A stretch of 33,884 nucleotides of DNA from Streptomyces goshikiensis. Lineage in GTDB: Bacteria > Actinomycetota > Actinomycetes > Streptomycetales > Streptomycetaceae. The notes beneath the pieces are model-generated. The model was not told the DNA's origin. It made no database searches and worked only from the letters and a program-made list of their open reading frames with translations. The stretch lies in contig NZ_BMVE01000024.1 of NCBI RefSeq assembly GCF_014650555.1, positions 1-33,884 on the forward strand, given 5' to 3'. This document shows, piece by piece, positions 24,344 to 31,799 of the stretch. Each line of letters begins with the position of its first letter. The first letter of the stretch is position 1. The translations under genes were made by a program, and so were the position numbers.

Positions 24344-24438
24344 GACTTTTCTCCTTCGGTCATGGTGCGCGGTTGAGGTTCGGGGTGCTCGGCTCCGCCG
24401 TGTGCGTCATACGGTGCCGAGCGGCCCGCCCTGATCAC
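24340..24438 (-). CDS. possible 32-aa peptide bridging two coupled genes
   Basis: A GTG overlaps the stop of the 182-aa gene (GTGA) and opens a frame MIRAGRSAPYDAHGGAEHPE then PQPRTMTEGEKS, whose TGA overlaps the GTG of the 190-aa gene. The end-to-end overlaps are exact. There is no ribosome binding site of its own, so it would rely on coupling. It could be a real micropeptide or only a coupling leader. The protein call is weak. Confidence 0.35.
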   Translation of the reverse strand: MIRAGRSAPYDAHGGAEHPEPQPRTMTEGEKS

Positions 24439-24983
24439 AGAATGAGGACGAGCCACCCCGACGAGCGCCGGGGCTTCCTGTGGCTCGCGCGACCAGGGCG
24501 GGGGCATGTGGACTGTCCGTCATCGGCGGGCAGTGTCGGGCTGGACTCGGACGGAGGCACGACCACGGGCCACACGGTCAAGGTGAAGCGGCACCCCTTG
24601 TCAGGGATGACCGTGGAGAACGGGGCACCTTCCTTGAGCTGTACCCGCGCGGCCTGGTGCTCCTCGGGGTCGAGACTCCAGAACCGAAATTCCGTGGGGC
24701 AGTCGGGCTTTGGCACGGTGTCCACGCGCATCCACGGCTTGACCCACGCCGAGCGTTCCGGGTCCGGGTCGAGCCGGTCCGCGATTCGCTCGGCCTGGTC
24801 CTGTAACCACCGCAGCGCGAGTTTCGGCGAGATCGTTTTGAAGGTGCCGAGGACGTACGGGACTGTCTCGCGCGTCCCGTACACCTCTCCCTCCGCGAGC
24901 ACTTCGCACCAGTAGGCACGAACCGGTATTCCCGCACTGGACCTCTCGGGGTTCCCCGTGGCCGTTCGTGCGTGCTTTTCCAT
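24435..24983 (-). CDS. hypothetical protein, first gene of the operon divergent from the regulator
   Basis: Protein of 182 aa starting MEKHARTATGNPERSSAGIP, followed by RAYWCEVLAEGEVYGTRETV and LRWLQDQAERIADRLDPDPE. Later segments are beta-like (FRFWSLDPEEHQAARVQLKE, CRFTLTVWPVVVPPSESS), and the tail is Pro/Arg-rich. The ATG has GGAGG eight bases upstream. It is read away from the XRE-TPR gene across a 141-base gap, so it is a likely target of that regulator. I do not recognise the family. Confidence 0.7.
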   Translation of the reverse strand: MEKHARTATGNPERSSAGIPVRAYWCEVLAEGEVYGTRETVPYVLGTFKTISPKLALRWLQDQAERIADRLDPDPERSAWVKPWMRVDTVPKPDCPTEFRFWSLDPEEHQAARVQLKEGAPFSTVIPDKGCRFTLTVWPVVVPPSESSPTLPADDGQSTCPRPGRASHRKPRRSSGWLVLIL

Positions 24984-25124
24984 GTCCGGGCCCTCCCTGC
25001 GGCGTCATCCCTTGCGGTGGCCGTGCTCGCACTAGGCAACCGCCCGACCATGCACAGCGGTACCGTTGGGAAGAGGGCAGGAGTTAAGAGCGTTAAGCAG
25101 TCAGAGCACGGGAGTTGGGGACCA

Positions 25125-26465
25125 GTGACGACACGACAGCCGAACGCCGGACTTGAGCGGCTGTACCGCGAGAGCGGGTGGACCCTGCGGCAGTTCGCCC
25201 AAGAGGTCAACCGCATCGGGACCGAGCGCGGAACCCCTCTTAAGTACCAACAGCCTTCAGTGCACCAGTGGTTGAGTGGCCACCTGCCGAAAGAGGCTGT
25301 GCGGCCGCTGATTCTGGAAGCACTCGCCCGGAGACTCTTCCGCCCCATCACGCACGCCGACGCAGGATTCCCGGCACCCCCGGAAGAGTCCAACAGTCAC
25401 CCGACTACCGTTGAAGGGCTGGTAGACCTCGGGAGGCAAGACATGGACCCCTCACGCCGAAGCGTCCTGAGTGCGGGACTGTTCTCCGTGGCCCTTACCG
25501 TCCCTGGGTGGCCGGATGTTGTGGGACGCATGGAAGCGGTTCAGTCGGGAAAGACGCAACGCATAGGGATGGCCGACGTAAACATGGTCATCGCCATGAC
25601 AGAGCGCGTCTCTGACTTGGACGACCAATTCGGAGGTCGGCACGCTCGCCCGATGGCGGCGGCATTCCTCGTGAATACGGTAGCCCCCTACCTTCGAGCC
25701 GACGCGACAGAGGAGGTCCGCAAGGCGATGATGTCAGCGGCTTCCGACCTCTGCTATCTCACCGGATATATGGCTGTAGACGAGGGGGTCCACGGCCTAG
25801 CGCAGCAGTATTACCTGAAAGCGCTAGAGCTAGCAGGCGCCTCGGAAGACCACCTCACGTATTGCACAACCCTACGGGGAATGAGCGTTCAGGCAGTTGA
25901 TCTACGCCACGGGAAGACTGCGATGCGCCTTGCTGACGCAGCCGCGTCTGCATCTCCGCAGGCTGGTCCTCGAATGCGCGCCTTTCTGGCGGGACAGCAA
26001 GCGCACGCCTCCGCGCAGCTTGGCGAGCGCACAAAGGCGCTTACGTATTTGCGAGAGGCCGAAGTGGCAGTGGAGAAAGCCGAATCCCAAACCAAGACGT
26101 TCGGCTCGTACAACCCGTCTTCTCTGACCTATCACGCTGGGCAGGTTCGGTACGAACTAGGCGACATTCGGGGGTCAGTCAAAGACCTAGAGGAATCCGA
26201 CAAGCTGCGGCATAGCTCATTCAAGAGGAACCGGATTCGTTACCTGTCCATGCTTGCCGAACGTCAGCTAGAAATCGGCCACCTCGAAAGCGCGTGTGCC
26301 ACATGGGTCAAGGTCGTGGAAATTTACCCCGACGTTCAATCGGGGCAGTGCGATAAGGCCATGTCAACGATGCAAGCTCGGATTCGGCCCCACCTCAAGA
26401 ATCAGACTGCCCGGAGTCTCTACGAGCGCGCGCGCCTCGTCACCCCGCCATCGGTTGCGGTCTGA
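25125..26465 (+). CDS. XRE-type HTH regulator with TPR-like domain
   Basis: Regulator of 446 aa. The N-terminus is an unusual XRE helix-turn-helix: RLYRESGWTLRQFAQEVNRI, GTERGTPLKYQQPSVHQWLS. A basic/proline linker and a short hydrophobic stretch (RRSVLSAGLFSVALTVPGW) follow, then about 300 residues of helical TPR-like repeats (YYLKALELAGASEDHLTYCT, RAFLAGQQAHASAQLGERTK, YLSMLAERQLEIGHLESACA). Such proteins in Streptomyces sense peptides or govern development and elements. The GTG at 25125 has GGAG upstream; earlier in-frame starts lack support. Codons are visibly more A/T-ending than in the host genes. A strong bidirectional terminator follows. Confidence 0.87.
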   Translation: MTTRQPNAGLERLYRESGWTLRQFAQEVNRIGTERGTPLKYQQPSVHQWLSGHLPKEAVRPLILEALARRLFRPITHADAGFPAPPEESNSHPTTVEGLVDLGRQDMDPSRRSVLSAGLFSVALTVPGWPDVVGRMEAVQSGKTQRIGMADVNMVIAMTERVSDLDDQFGGRHARPMAAAFLVNTVAPYLRADATEEVRKAMMSAASDLCYLTGYMAVDEGVHGLAQQYYLKALELAGASEDHLTYCTTLRGMSVQAVDLRHGKTAMRLADAAASASPQAGPRMRAFLAGQQAHASAQLGERTKALTYLREAEVAVEKAESQTKTFGSYNPSSLTYHAGQVRYELGDIRGSVKDLEESDKLRHSSFKRNRIRYLSMLAERQLEIGHLESACATWVKVVEIYPDVQSGQCDKAMSTMQARIRPHLKNQTARSLYERARLVTPPSVAV

Positions 26466-26481
26466 GCGCGAAACAAGAAAG

Positions 26482-26523
26482 CCCCCGTACCCATCATTCA
26501 TTAGCGAATGATGGGTACGGGGG
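26482..26523. terminator. bidirectional terminator, 18-bp stem
   Basis: A perfect 18-bp stem (26482-26499 with 26506-26523) with a 6-base loop starts 17 bases after the regulator stop. An A-rich run precedes it (GAAACAAGAAAG) and a T-rich run follows (TGTTTCTGTT), so it can end transcripts from both directions. The HNH gene, on the minus strand, ends 118 bases further on. Confidence 0.85.
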
Positions 26524-26640
26524 TGGGTGTTTCTGTTAGGTTAGGTCGTATTCACCTCCGCGAAAATGCCTCAATGAGCCATGCGAGTTTTTTGCCTCCC
26601 TGCCGTGCAGTCGCGGGAGGGGAGGGGAGTACCCCCCTGG

Positions 26641-27036
26641 TCAGAACGGCGGGCGTTCGTTCGCCTCGCGCCGTGAACGCGCTTCCGCAGCGAATCCGCC
26701 CGGTTGATGCCGCGCGATCTCCCTGCTGTGGCACGACGTGCACAGCGGACGCAGACGAGACGCCGTGTCCGGATCGGCAACACCCCGAGCCAGCAGCGAA
26801 CGGCGCGACTCGGGGAAGTGGTCCGCAATCGCCGCGGGCTTCCCACACAGCACGCACCACGGATTCCGGTACAGGTACGCGCGCCGGATGTTGGGCCAGC
26901 GAGGCCCGTACGCGCTCGTACCTGGTGTGACCCGCTGTGCGGTCGCCTCACGTTCATGAGCGGCACAGCGACCACCACGGGGGGTCAGCTCAGGGCATCC
27001 GGGGACCGAGCACGGGGGGCGGGGTCGTCGCGGCAT
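26641..27036 (-). CDS. HNH endonuclease (phage-type)
   Basis: Small nuclease of 131 aa. An N-terminal zinc ribbon CSVPGCPELTPRGGRCAAH leads into the HNH core: PWCVLCGKPAAIADHFPESR, then SRLRPLCTSCHSREIARHQP. The DH pair in ADHFPE and the two Cys pairs are the expected metal-binding and catalytic residues. This architecture is common next to phage terminases; here no terminase follows. The ATG has GGAGGTGATC at ideal spacing. It could nick or cut DNA in element transfer, packaging or gene conversion. A degenerate second copy lies about 0.5-1.1 kb away. Confidence 0.88.
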   Translation of the reverse strand: MPRRPRPPCSVPGCPELTPRGGRCAAHEREATAQRVTPGTSAYGPRWPNIRRAYLYRNPWCVLCGKPAAIADHFPESRRSLLARGVADPDTASRLRPLCTSCHSREIARHQPGGFAAEARSRREANERPPF

Positions 27037-27208
27037 GGGGGATCACCTCCCGAGGGGCGGGGTAGTGGAGTCGAGGGCCACATGGGCGATGTCATTCGCG
27101 CCACCAAGTCGATTCCCGGCCGTTTAGCGATGAGTCATTGCCTGGTGACGTTTGGTGATGCAACGCTCTGGCCTGGTCGGCAAGGGGTCGACCTGAGAGG
27201 GGACACGC

Positions 27209-27514
27209 GTGTCTTACGAGCAAGTAACGTCCGAGGCACCCGACGGGAGCACCATCTCGGCGCAGATCACCGTGACACAAGCACCCATCGTCACCATGAC
27301 CCGTAACGCACTGCTCTCGGCCATTGCTCGCGAAGCCGAGCTCGTCGCGGAGCGATCCGAAGGCCAGTCATCGGCTGCACTTGCTGAACTCGCCCAGGCC
27401 TTCGGGTCGGTTTCGATGCAGGCGTCTCTTTACGATCCGCCGCGCCCAGACAACGCGCCCTACCCGAGCATTTTGAGCGCTGTCCAGAACAGGTTCGAAA
27501 GCAACCTTCGTTAA
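27209..27514 (+). CDS. hypothetical 101-aa element protein
   Basis: Protein of 101 aa. The start GTG gives MSYEQVTSEAPDGSTISAQI with an AGAGGGG run upstream. The first half is beta-like (ISAQITVTQAPIVTMTRN), and the second is helical and Ala-rich (LLSAIAREAELVAERSEGQS, AALAELAQAFGSVSMQAS). It has no visible signal peptide or membrane helix. Its stop overlaps the stop of the HNH remnant on the other strand. It is followed on the same strand by the AKGPAPVQ-repeat gene after 98 bases. The family is unrecognised. Confidence 0.6.
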   Translation: MSYEQVTSEAPDGSTISAQITVTQAPIVTMTRNALLSAIAREAELVAERSEGQSSAALAELAQAFGSVSMQASLYDPPRPDNAPYPSILSAVQNRFESNLR

Positions 27515-27564
27515 CGCTCGCGGATCGCGGCCTGGTGACACGGACGGCAGAGCGATTGAACCTT
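27511..27564 (-). pseudogene. HNH endonuclease remnant, C-terminal piece
   Basis: The minus strand reads KVQSLCRPCHQAAIRER and then stops, matching the end of an HNH nuclease (L..LC..CH..). It lies downstream, in HNH order, of an N-terminal piece at 28,065-28,117; the two are separated by the AKGPAPVQ-repeat gene on the opposite strand. The DH catalytic region is missing. Confidence 0.5.
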
Positions 27565-27612
27565 CCCGTTCGTGCCCGAACCCCACACCCTCACCAACAG
27601 CGGGAGACAGTC

Positions 27613-28008
27613 ATGGCTGAAACCACGCCCAACGCCAAGGGACCGGCCCCGGTCCAATTGCCGACTGAGAAGACCGACGCTCGCATGGCGCTGGAAGGCG
27701 ACGACGACAACGAGATGGGCACTACGTCCGTGCGGAGCGCCAAGGGACCGGCTCCGGTCCAGTACAAGCCCGAGACGACCGAACCCGTGCTCATCCCGGC
27801 CGACCAGGTCAACCCCGAGGACATTGGCACCCTGTCGATCGAGTACCGCGAGGGTCAGCCCGTGATCGTCGTCAGCGGCGGGACGGCTATTCCGGCAGGG
27901 CTTACGGTCGTGGATGGCGCCGGGAATGCATTCGCGGCGTACACGGCTAGGCCCACATCCGCCACCACCCGGTTGGCGCCCGTGGTGGACTACCTCTGTT
28001 CGCGCTGA
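27613..28008 (+). CDS. hypothetical protein with AKGPAPVQ repeats
   Basis: Protein of 131 aa. Two near-copies of AKGPAPVQ occur, around residues 8-15 and 43-50: NAKGPAPVQLPTEKTD and SAKGPAPVQYKPETTE. An acidic linker (EGDDDNEMGTTS) joins them. The second half is more folded (VLIPADQVNPEDIGTLSIEY, REGQPVIVVSGGTAIPAGLT). The ATG has GGGAG six bases upstream. A 10-bp hairpin starts 12 bases after the stop. The repeats at DNA level are about 40 bases and nearly identical, consistent with internal duplication. It may be a structural or binding protein; the family is unrecognised. It lies between two pieces of a broken HNH gene. Confidence 0.65.
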   Translation: MAETTPNAKGPAPVQLPTEKTDARMALEGDDDNEMGTTSVRSAKGPAPVQYKPETTEPVLIPADQVNPEDIGTLSIEYREGQPVIVVSGGTAIPAGLTVVDGAGNAFAAYTARPTSATTRLAPVVDYLCSR

Positions 28009-28019
28009 CGAGCTGGCGC

Positions 28020-28051
28020 CCCGGTACGGGCCCTGAGAGGTCCGTACCGGG
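28020..28051 (+). terminator. hairpin after the AKGPAPVQ-repeat gene
   Basis: CCCGGTACGG pairs with CCGTACCGGG across a 12-base loop (10-bp perfect stem), 12 bases after the stop. No T run follows. It could also affect the minus-strand operon ending at 28,107. Confidence 0.5.
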
Positions 28052-28064
28052 CCGAAGTGCTGTC

Positions 28065-28117
28065 CAGCTCGGGGCACCCGGGGACACTGCACGGGGGGGG
28101 CAAGGCTTACGCGGCAT
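28065..28117 (-). pseudogene. HNH endonuclease remnant, N-terminal piece with frameshift
   Basis: The minus strand starts MPRKPCPP and then, one base out of frame, reads CSVPGCPEL. The intact HNH gene begins MPRRPRPPCSVPGCPEL. The slip falls in a run of eight C (28,093-28,100 on the plus strand as G8); a ninth would restore the frame. After PEL the sequence diverges. Its ATG overlaps the end of the 79-aa gene before it. The ribosome binding site is not as good as that of the intact copy. Confidence 0.65.
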
Positions 28118-28346
28118 GGGGGTCATTCGGCGGGATCACCGGGGGATCAATCGGAGTTCCGTCTGAGTGGCGGGGCGCGAGGTCGATAACCATGAGCCGG
28201 CCAGCATGACACATTCGCTGAACTCCCCTCGGCATTACGGTCCGTGCATCCGTTTCCGTATCCGACCACGCGGGCCGCCCCATGGCATCTCGGGGGAAAT
28301 ATGGATAATCTCCGTTTGGGCCGGGATCTAGCGCGTCAACAGCCAT
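28107..28346 (-). CDS. hypothetical 79-aa element protein
   Basis: Protein of 79 aa: MAVDALDPGPNGDYPYFPRD, AMGRPAWSDTETDARTVMPR, then CHAGRLMVIDLAPRHSDG and a Pro-rich end. The ATG is two bases after the stop of the coiled-coil gene, so translation is coupled. Its own end overlaps the start of the HNH remnant. Asp/Pro-rich, it has no recognisable domain. The position next to an HNH start repeats at the intact copy only in part: that gene has no upstream partner. Confidence 0.6.
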   Translation of the reverse strand: MAVDALDPGPNGDYPYFPRDAMGRPAWSDTETDARTVMPRGVQRMCHAGRLMVIDLAPRHSDGTPIDPPVIPPNDPHAA

Positions 28347-28348
28347 GA

Positions 28349-28852
28349 TCAGCTTGCCCCTGAAATGTAAGCGTCGCGCTTGCCGCTCATCTCTTGATCG
28401 AACTCGTCAGCCAACTCTGAAGCCTTCTTGGCGGCGTGCGACACGATGTCCTCCAACAGGCGTGCGTCATACCAACGCTGTTCAGGAACAGTGCATACCT
28501 CGCCCAATGCGGACTGTGCCCGCTGTGCCTCAGTCAGAACGTGCCCGCGCTTATGCCGGGCGGCCCGGTACTGAACGTAGGCAGCGAACCACGACTCAAC
28601 GGCCAGTGCATCGAGGAACCGTTCCCGGGCAGCGTCACCAGACCTGGCCGCCGTGTCAGCGCGCTCCCTCCACGTCTCGACCACTCGACGGTTGTAGTCA
28701 GTCGTACGCTCAGCACGTCGAACGGCCTCGGCGTCCTCCGCTGCCTTCAGCATGGCTTCGGCGTCTGCGAGGGGACCCGATACCTTTTCTGCCTGTGCTC
28801 GCAGCTTGGCAACCTGTGCCGCCACCTTCTCGATCTCAGTAGACATAGTCAC
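28349..28852 (-). CDS. coiled-coil element protein
   Basis: Helical protein of 167 aa. Residues 5-90 form a long charged coiled coil: IEKVAAQVAKLRAQAEKVSG, AEAMLKAAEDAEAVRRAERT, VVETWRERADTAARSGDAAR. A second helical part ends LLEDIVSHAAKKASELADEF. The GTG at 28852 overlaps the previous gene's stop (GTGA) with GAGG seven bases upstream; an ATG at 28846 is possible. It is the largest gene of the coupled small-gene operon. It may be a scaffold or DNA-binding accessory; the family is unrecognised. Codons are less G/C-ending than in host genes. Confidence 0.7.
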   Translation of the reverse strand: MTMSTEIEKVAAQVAKLRAQAEKVSGPLADAEAMLKAAEDAEAVRRAERTTDYNRRVVETWRERADTAARSGDAARERFLDALAVESWFAAYVQYRAARHKRGHVLTEAQRAQSALGEVCTVPEQRWYDARLLEDIVSHAAKKASELADEFDQEMSGKRDAYISGAS

Positions 28853-29085
28853 TTACCGCCCTCGTTTACGTCGCGTCCATACTGCGCTGCAATCTTCTTA
28901 TCGATTTCGTAGTGACCCAAGCTCATTCGAACCATGGGGCCCATTCGGTCATACATCTCAGGGTTGGAATCCCGGAGGGTCGCAAGGCGTTCCATCGCTT
29001 CATCTCGGACCCAAGATTCCGCTCGGTTCCGATCCATGTCGCACTTTCCATCCAGGTGGTTATATCGTCCGAGCGTGTCGTTCAT
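28849..29085 (-). CDS. hypothetical 78-aa element protein
   Basis: Protein of 78 aa starting MNDTLGRYNHLDGKCDMDRN, then AESWVRDEAMERLATLRDSN and GPMVRMSLGHYEIDKKIAAQ. It is Met/Asp-rich and helical. The ATG has GGGAG four bases upstream, clearly better than the longer in-frame option at 29136. The stop overlaps the coiled-coil gene start. A terminator-like hairpin lies 36 bases before the start. Unrecognised family. Confidence 0.6.
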   Translation of the reverse strand: MNDTLGRYNHLDGKCDMDRNRAESWVRDEAMERLATLRDSNPEMYDRMGPMVRMSLGHYEIDKKIAAQYGRDVNEGGK

Positions 29086-29111
29086 CGTTCTCCCTGCGCT
29101 GGTAATTAGGT

Positions 29112-29144
29112 AAGAAAAAGCCCCTGCGTACGGCACGTCAGGGG
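29112..29144 (-). terminator. intrinsic terminator of the 102-aa gene, possibly an attenuator
   Basis: On the minus strand a CCCCTG/CAGGGG stem (29,121-29,144, with an extra inner CGT/ACG pairing) is followed by CTTTTTCTT. It lies 35 bases after the 102-aa gene and only 36 bases before the next start codon on the same strand, leaving little room for a separate promoter. Confidence 0.7.
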
Positions 29145-29178
29145 TTCGTGAGTGAGGCTGTGAAGTTATGAGAGAGGG

Positions 29179-29487
29179 CTAGGTAGTTGCCCTTTCCGGG
29201 CTCTTGATCAACGCACGCGCAGCCATCTGCGTTGCCTGGTAGACGTCCGTGCGGCACTCCGCCGAGCAGTACAGCGGACGGCGGCCCCGCCCGACGTAGT
29301 GCAGTTCGTTGGGGCAGTTCGGGTGGGCGCATGCGCCGGGCCCCGTGTCCTCGGCTCGCTGCCGTGCGTCGGCGACGAGAGCGAGCGTTGTGCGTGCGGC
29401 GGCCTGGTCGCCGTTCAGGGCGTCCTGTGCGGCGCTCTCAGCGCGTCGCAGCAGCGCGCAGACCTCTACGTGTCGTGTGGTGTTCAT
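29179..29487 (-). CDS. hypothetical zinc-ribbon protein
   Basis: Protein of 102 aa. A helical N-terminus (VEVCALLRRAESAAQDALNG, TLALVADARQRAEDTG) leads to a Cys cluster CAHPNCPNELHYVGRGRRPL then YCSAECRTDVYQ. The C-x4-C and YCSxxC spacing fits a small treble-clef zinc ribbon seen in phage and element proteins. The ATG has GAGAGG four bases upstream. It lies after the integrase on the same strand with a 424-base gap. Likely binds zinc; nothing shows its target. Confidence 0.68.
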   Translation of the reverse strand: MNTTRHVEVCALLRRAESAAQDALNGDQAAARTTLALVADARQRAEDTGPGACAHPNCPNELHYVGRGRRPLYCSAECRTDVYQATQMAARALIKSPERATT

Positions 29488-29911
29488 CGTTCCTCTCGGC
29501 TGGGTTCAGGGGCCGTGTCGCCCCTTCCGGGTTTACAGGAGGTGCGGGGGTTTCCCGCTTTCAGTCGCGGGCGTGAAGGACTCTCGCTCGGCGGTACGGG
29601 GCATGCCCATCTCTTGGTTCGCCAATAGAAGGGACCGAAGGATTCCTGCATGCCAGGCCGCTTGCCCTCGCGGGCTGGTGGTGAGGTGTCAGGACGGACC
29701 CTTATCTCTCTTCTCTCTAGGTTTTTCTTGGCTTCCCCAAAAACAGTCGAAGTTCGACACCCCCAACACCTTTTCGCCTCCCGCTGTCCAGCAGTCCACC
29801 GACGGCGAGCCGGCCCACAAGCCGCGTAGGTCCGCCTGCGGGCGCGCCAGATCCCCGGCGGTGCACGGGGGACCGTCCGGGGCTCTTGAGCGTCGTAGCG
29901 GGCACGTGCGG
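29488..29911. other. 424-base gap between integrase and zinc-ribbon gene
   Basis: No convincing gene is seen on either strand. It contains a pyrimidine-rich tract around 29,700-29,740 and the perfect palindrome GTCGAA-G-TTCGAC (29,746-29,758). The palindrome does not match the actinobacterial LexA pattern (CGAAC-N4-GTTCG). The stretch may hold the promoter of the zinc-ribbon gene or a directionality-factor binding site, but I see no direct evidence. Confidence 0.4.
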
Positions 29912-31726
29912 CTATGCGGCGACCAGTTCACGGGCAGTCTCGACCAGACGCACACGCGCACCCGGGGTCGGGGAGTCTCCGCGCGTCTCGGACTCCAGCG
30001 CCGTTGCTACTGCGTCGAGTTCTTCCGCGGCGGGGTCCAGATCACCGGACATGGTGAAGTCCACGCGCCGTGTGTCCAGCGTCCGCCAACCGCCACGGGT
30101 CCCGCGCCGGACGTTCAGCCGCACCCCGGCTTCAATCAGCAGTGCACGCCGTCCCGCCGTGTCTTTCTCGGCCCACTCGTCGGCGAACGTCCGTCCCGTG
30201 GGAGTCACTACGCGCCGCGGCTCCGTCTTCTTGCGGGACTCCAGATCGGCTATGCGGTTGGCGAGCGCGTCCGCACGCTTCTGCCACTCGGTCGCAGCGT
30301 GCTTGGACTTCTGGCGTCCCTCCTGCTCCTGGTGCTCCGCGAACTCCGCAATGGTGGCGCGCAGTTCAGGCCCGGGGTCGTACCCGGGAATCGTCACGAC
30401 ATGAGTCGTCTCGATAGAGCCGACCAGGCGCAGGAACTCAGCGGTCACGTGCTCGTCTGCCCAATCACCCCTGATGTTTGCGGACTTCTCGCACTTGAAT
30501 CCACGCGAGTACGGGTTGCACTTATACGTGGGGTGCTGGTTCTTCTTGCTTTCCTGCTTGTTCAGGTACATACGGACGCCGCACGAATCGCAGTGAATGA
30601 CCCGCAAAAGCAGCGCGTCCGTATCCTTCCTGTCGCTGTTGTCGATGCTGCGCTCGTCCAGCAGTGCGCCGATGCGGTCGAACTCCTCGCGGGTCATGAT
30701 CGGAGTTTCGGTCTGCATGATCGGGCTGCCCTCAGCGTCGCGCACGGGCTTGCCCTTGTGCATCTTCCAGCCAAGCAGCGTTTCGTTCCGCAGCATCCGC
30801 GTAATGACCGCCGGATTCCACAGGAACGCGTCCTTAACGAGCCCCTTGACTCCGCCGGTCCGCCCGCCGGTCTTCCGTCTCTTCTTCAAAGCCCAGTGAT
30901 CACGCGGGCTCGGAACACTGTCCCCACTGAGCCCCACGGCGATAGCCGAAATGCTCTTCCCCTCGAACAGCTCCCGCACGATACGGGCAATGACCTTCAC
31001 CGCATCCGGATCGGGGACGAGCGTCCATCCCACCCCGCCGTGTGCCTCGGGCATGGGCGCGGGCATATAGCCGTACGGCGGACGCGAACCGCGCCACCGC
31101 AGGACCATGTTCCGGATGGCAGCCATAGCCCCGGTAACACGGTCCGAAATGGACTGCGCCTCTACCTGAGCGGCAAAGGCGAACATGGTCAGTTGGAGTT
31201 CCGCCATAGGGTCCATGGGATTGCGGAAGTCGAACACCATGCGCCCGCCCCCGGCGAACACCAACACCTTTCGGTGCGTGCGGGCCCACTTCGCAAGCTC
31301 GTGCATGTCCGCCATGGACCGAATGGCTCGGTCGAACCGCCACCACACCAGCGCATCGAACTCATCGGGCCGCGCGAGCCAACCGCCGAGGGCGGGACGG
31401 TCAAACGGACTGATCTTGGAAGCGGATACGTCAAGGTCCACCGCTTCGCGGAGCTGGTCACCCTCGCCGAAACTGATGTTGTGCGCGGCTGCCGCCTGGT
31501 CGTCGGCCTCGCGCTGCCGGTCGGGGCTGGTGGTCTCGTCGGTGAGCACCGACAGACGGACACACCGCACACCCCGAAGGGTCTCGGTGTAGACCGTCCC
31601 CGCGAGCGGGTTACCGGTTCCCTGTGCTGTCTCCATCCCCTCTGGGGAGAGCGGAGGTTTCCTGCGTCCTTCCTTCTTCGCCCCGCGCATAGGGACCGAA
31701 GGTGTTGCGCCTGCTTCTTTCTCCAT
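29912..31726 (-). CDS. large serine recombinase (integrase), Bxb1-like
   Basis: Site-specific recombinase of about 604 aa. The catalytic domain starts CVRLSVLTDETTSPDRQREA, with the nucleophile Ser in RLS. It closely resembles the Bxb1 integrase opening (VIRLSRVTDATTSPERQ). Also visible are FDALVWWRFDRAIRSMADMH, MELQ-type helix AELQLTMFAFAAQVEAQSIS, the recombinase domain (RGSRPPYGYMPAP, ITRMLRNETLLGWKMHKGKP) and the zinc domain VIHCDSCGVRMYLNKQ with KCNPYSRGFKC. A coiled coil follows (EQEGRQKSKHAATEWQKRAD). Start uncertain: ATG 31726 has AGGA close by, ATG 31786 has GGAG nine bases upstream, ATG 31636 is also possible. It catalyses attP x attB recombination. Confidence 0.93.
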   Translation of the reverse strand: MEKEAGATPSVPMRGAKKEGRRKPPLSPEGMETAQGTGNPLAGTVYTETLRGVRCVRLSVLTDETTSPDRQREADDQAAAAHNISFGEGDQLREAVDLDVSASKISPFDRPALGGWLARPDEFDALVWWRFDRAIRSMADMHELAKWARTHRKVLVFAGGGRMVFDFRNPMDPMAELQLTMFAFAAQVEAQSISDRVTGAMAAIRNMVLRWRGSRPPYGYMPAPMPEAHGGVGWTLVPDPDAVKVIARIVRELFEGKSISAIAVGLSGDSVPSPRDHWALKKRRKTGGRTGGVKGLVKDAFLWNPAVITRMLRNETLLGWKMHKGKPVRDAEGSPIMQTETPIMTREEFDRIGALLDERSIDNSDRKDTDALLLRVIHCDSCGVRMYLNKQESKKNQHPTYKCNPYSRGFKCEKSANIRGDWADEHVTAEFLRLVGSIETTHVVTIPGYDPGPELRATIAEFAEHQEQEGRQKSKHAATEWQKRADALANRIADLESRKKTEPRRVVTPTGRTFADEWAEKDTAGRRALLIEAGVRLNVRRGTRGGWRTLDTRRVDFTMSGDLDPAAEELDAVATALESETRGDSPTPGARVRLVETARELVAA

Positions 31727-31799
31727 GCTTCCTGTAGGGAGGGAGAAATTCCCGCTACCCGCCTTGACCAGGGCCGATGCCACCATGCCGACACACTCC

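Noticed and set aside
26588..26630. Terminator for the HNH gene at a CCTCCC/GGGAGG hairpin
   Set aside because: The T run lies on the wrong side for both directions of transcription.
29746..29758. LexA box at the GTCGAAGTTCGAC palindrome
   Set aside because: The actinobacterial SOS box needs a CGAAC-N4-GTTCG spacing, which is absent.
29689..29961. 90-aa minus-strand gene after the integrase
   Set aside because: It begins inside the integrase C-terminus in another frame, has no ribosome binding site and shows no coding bias.
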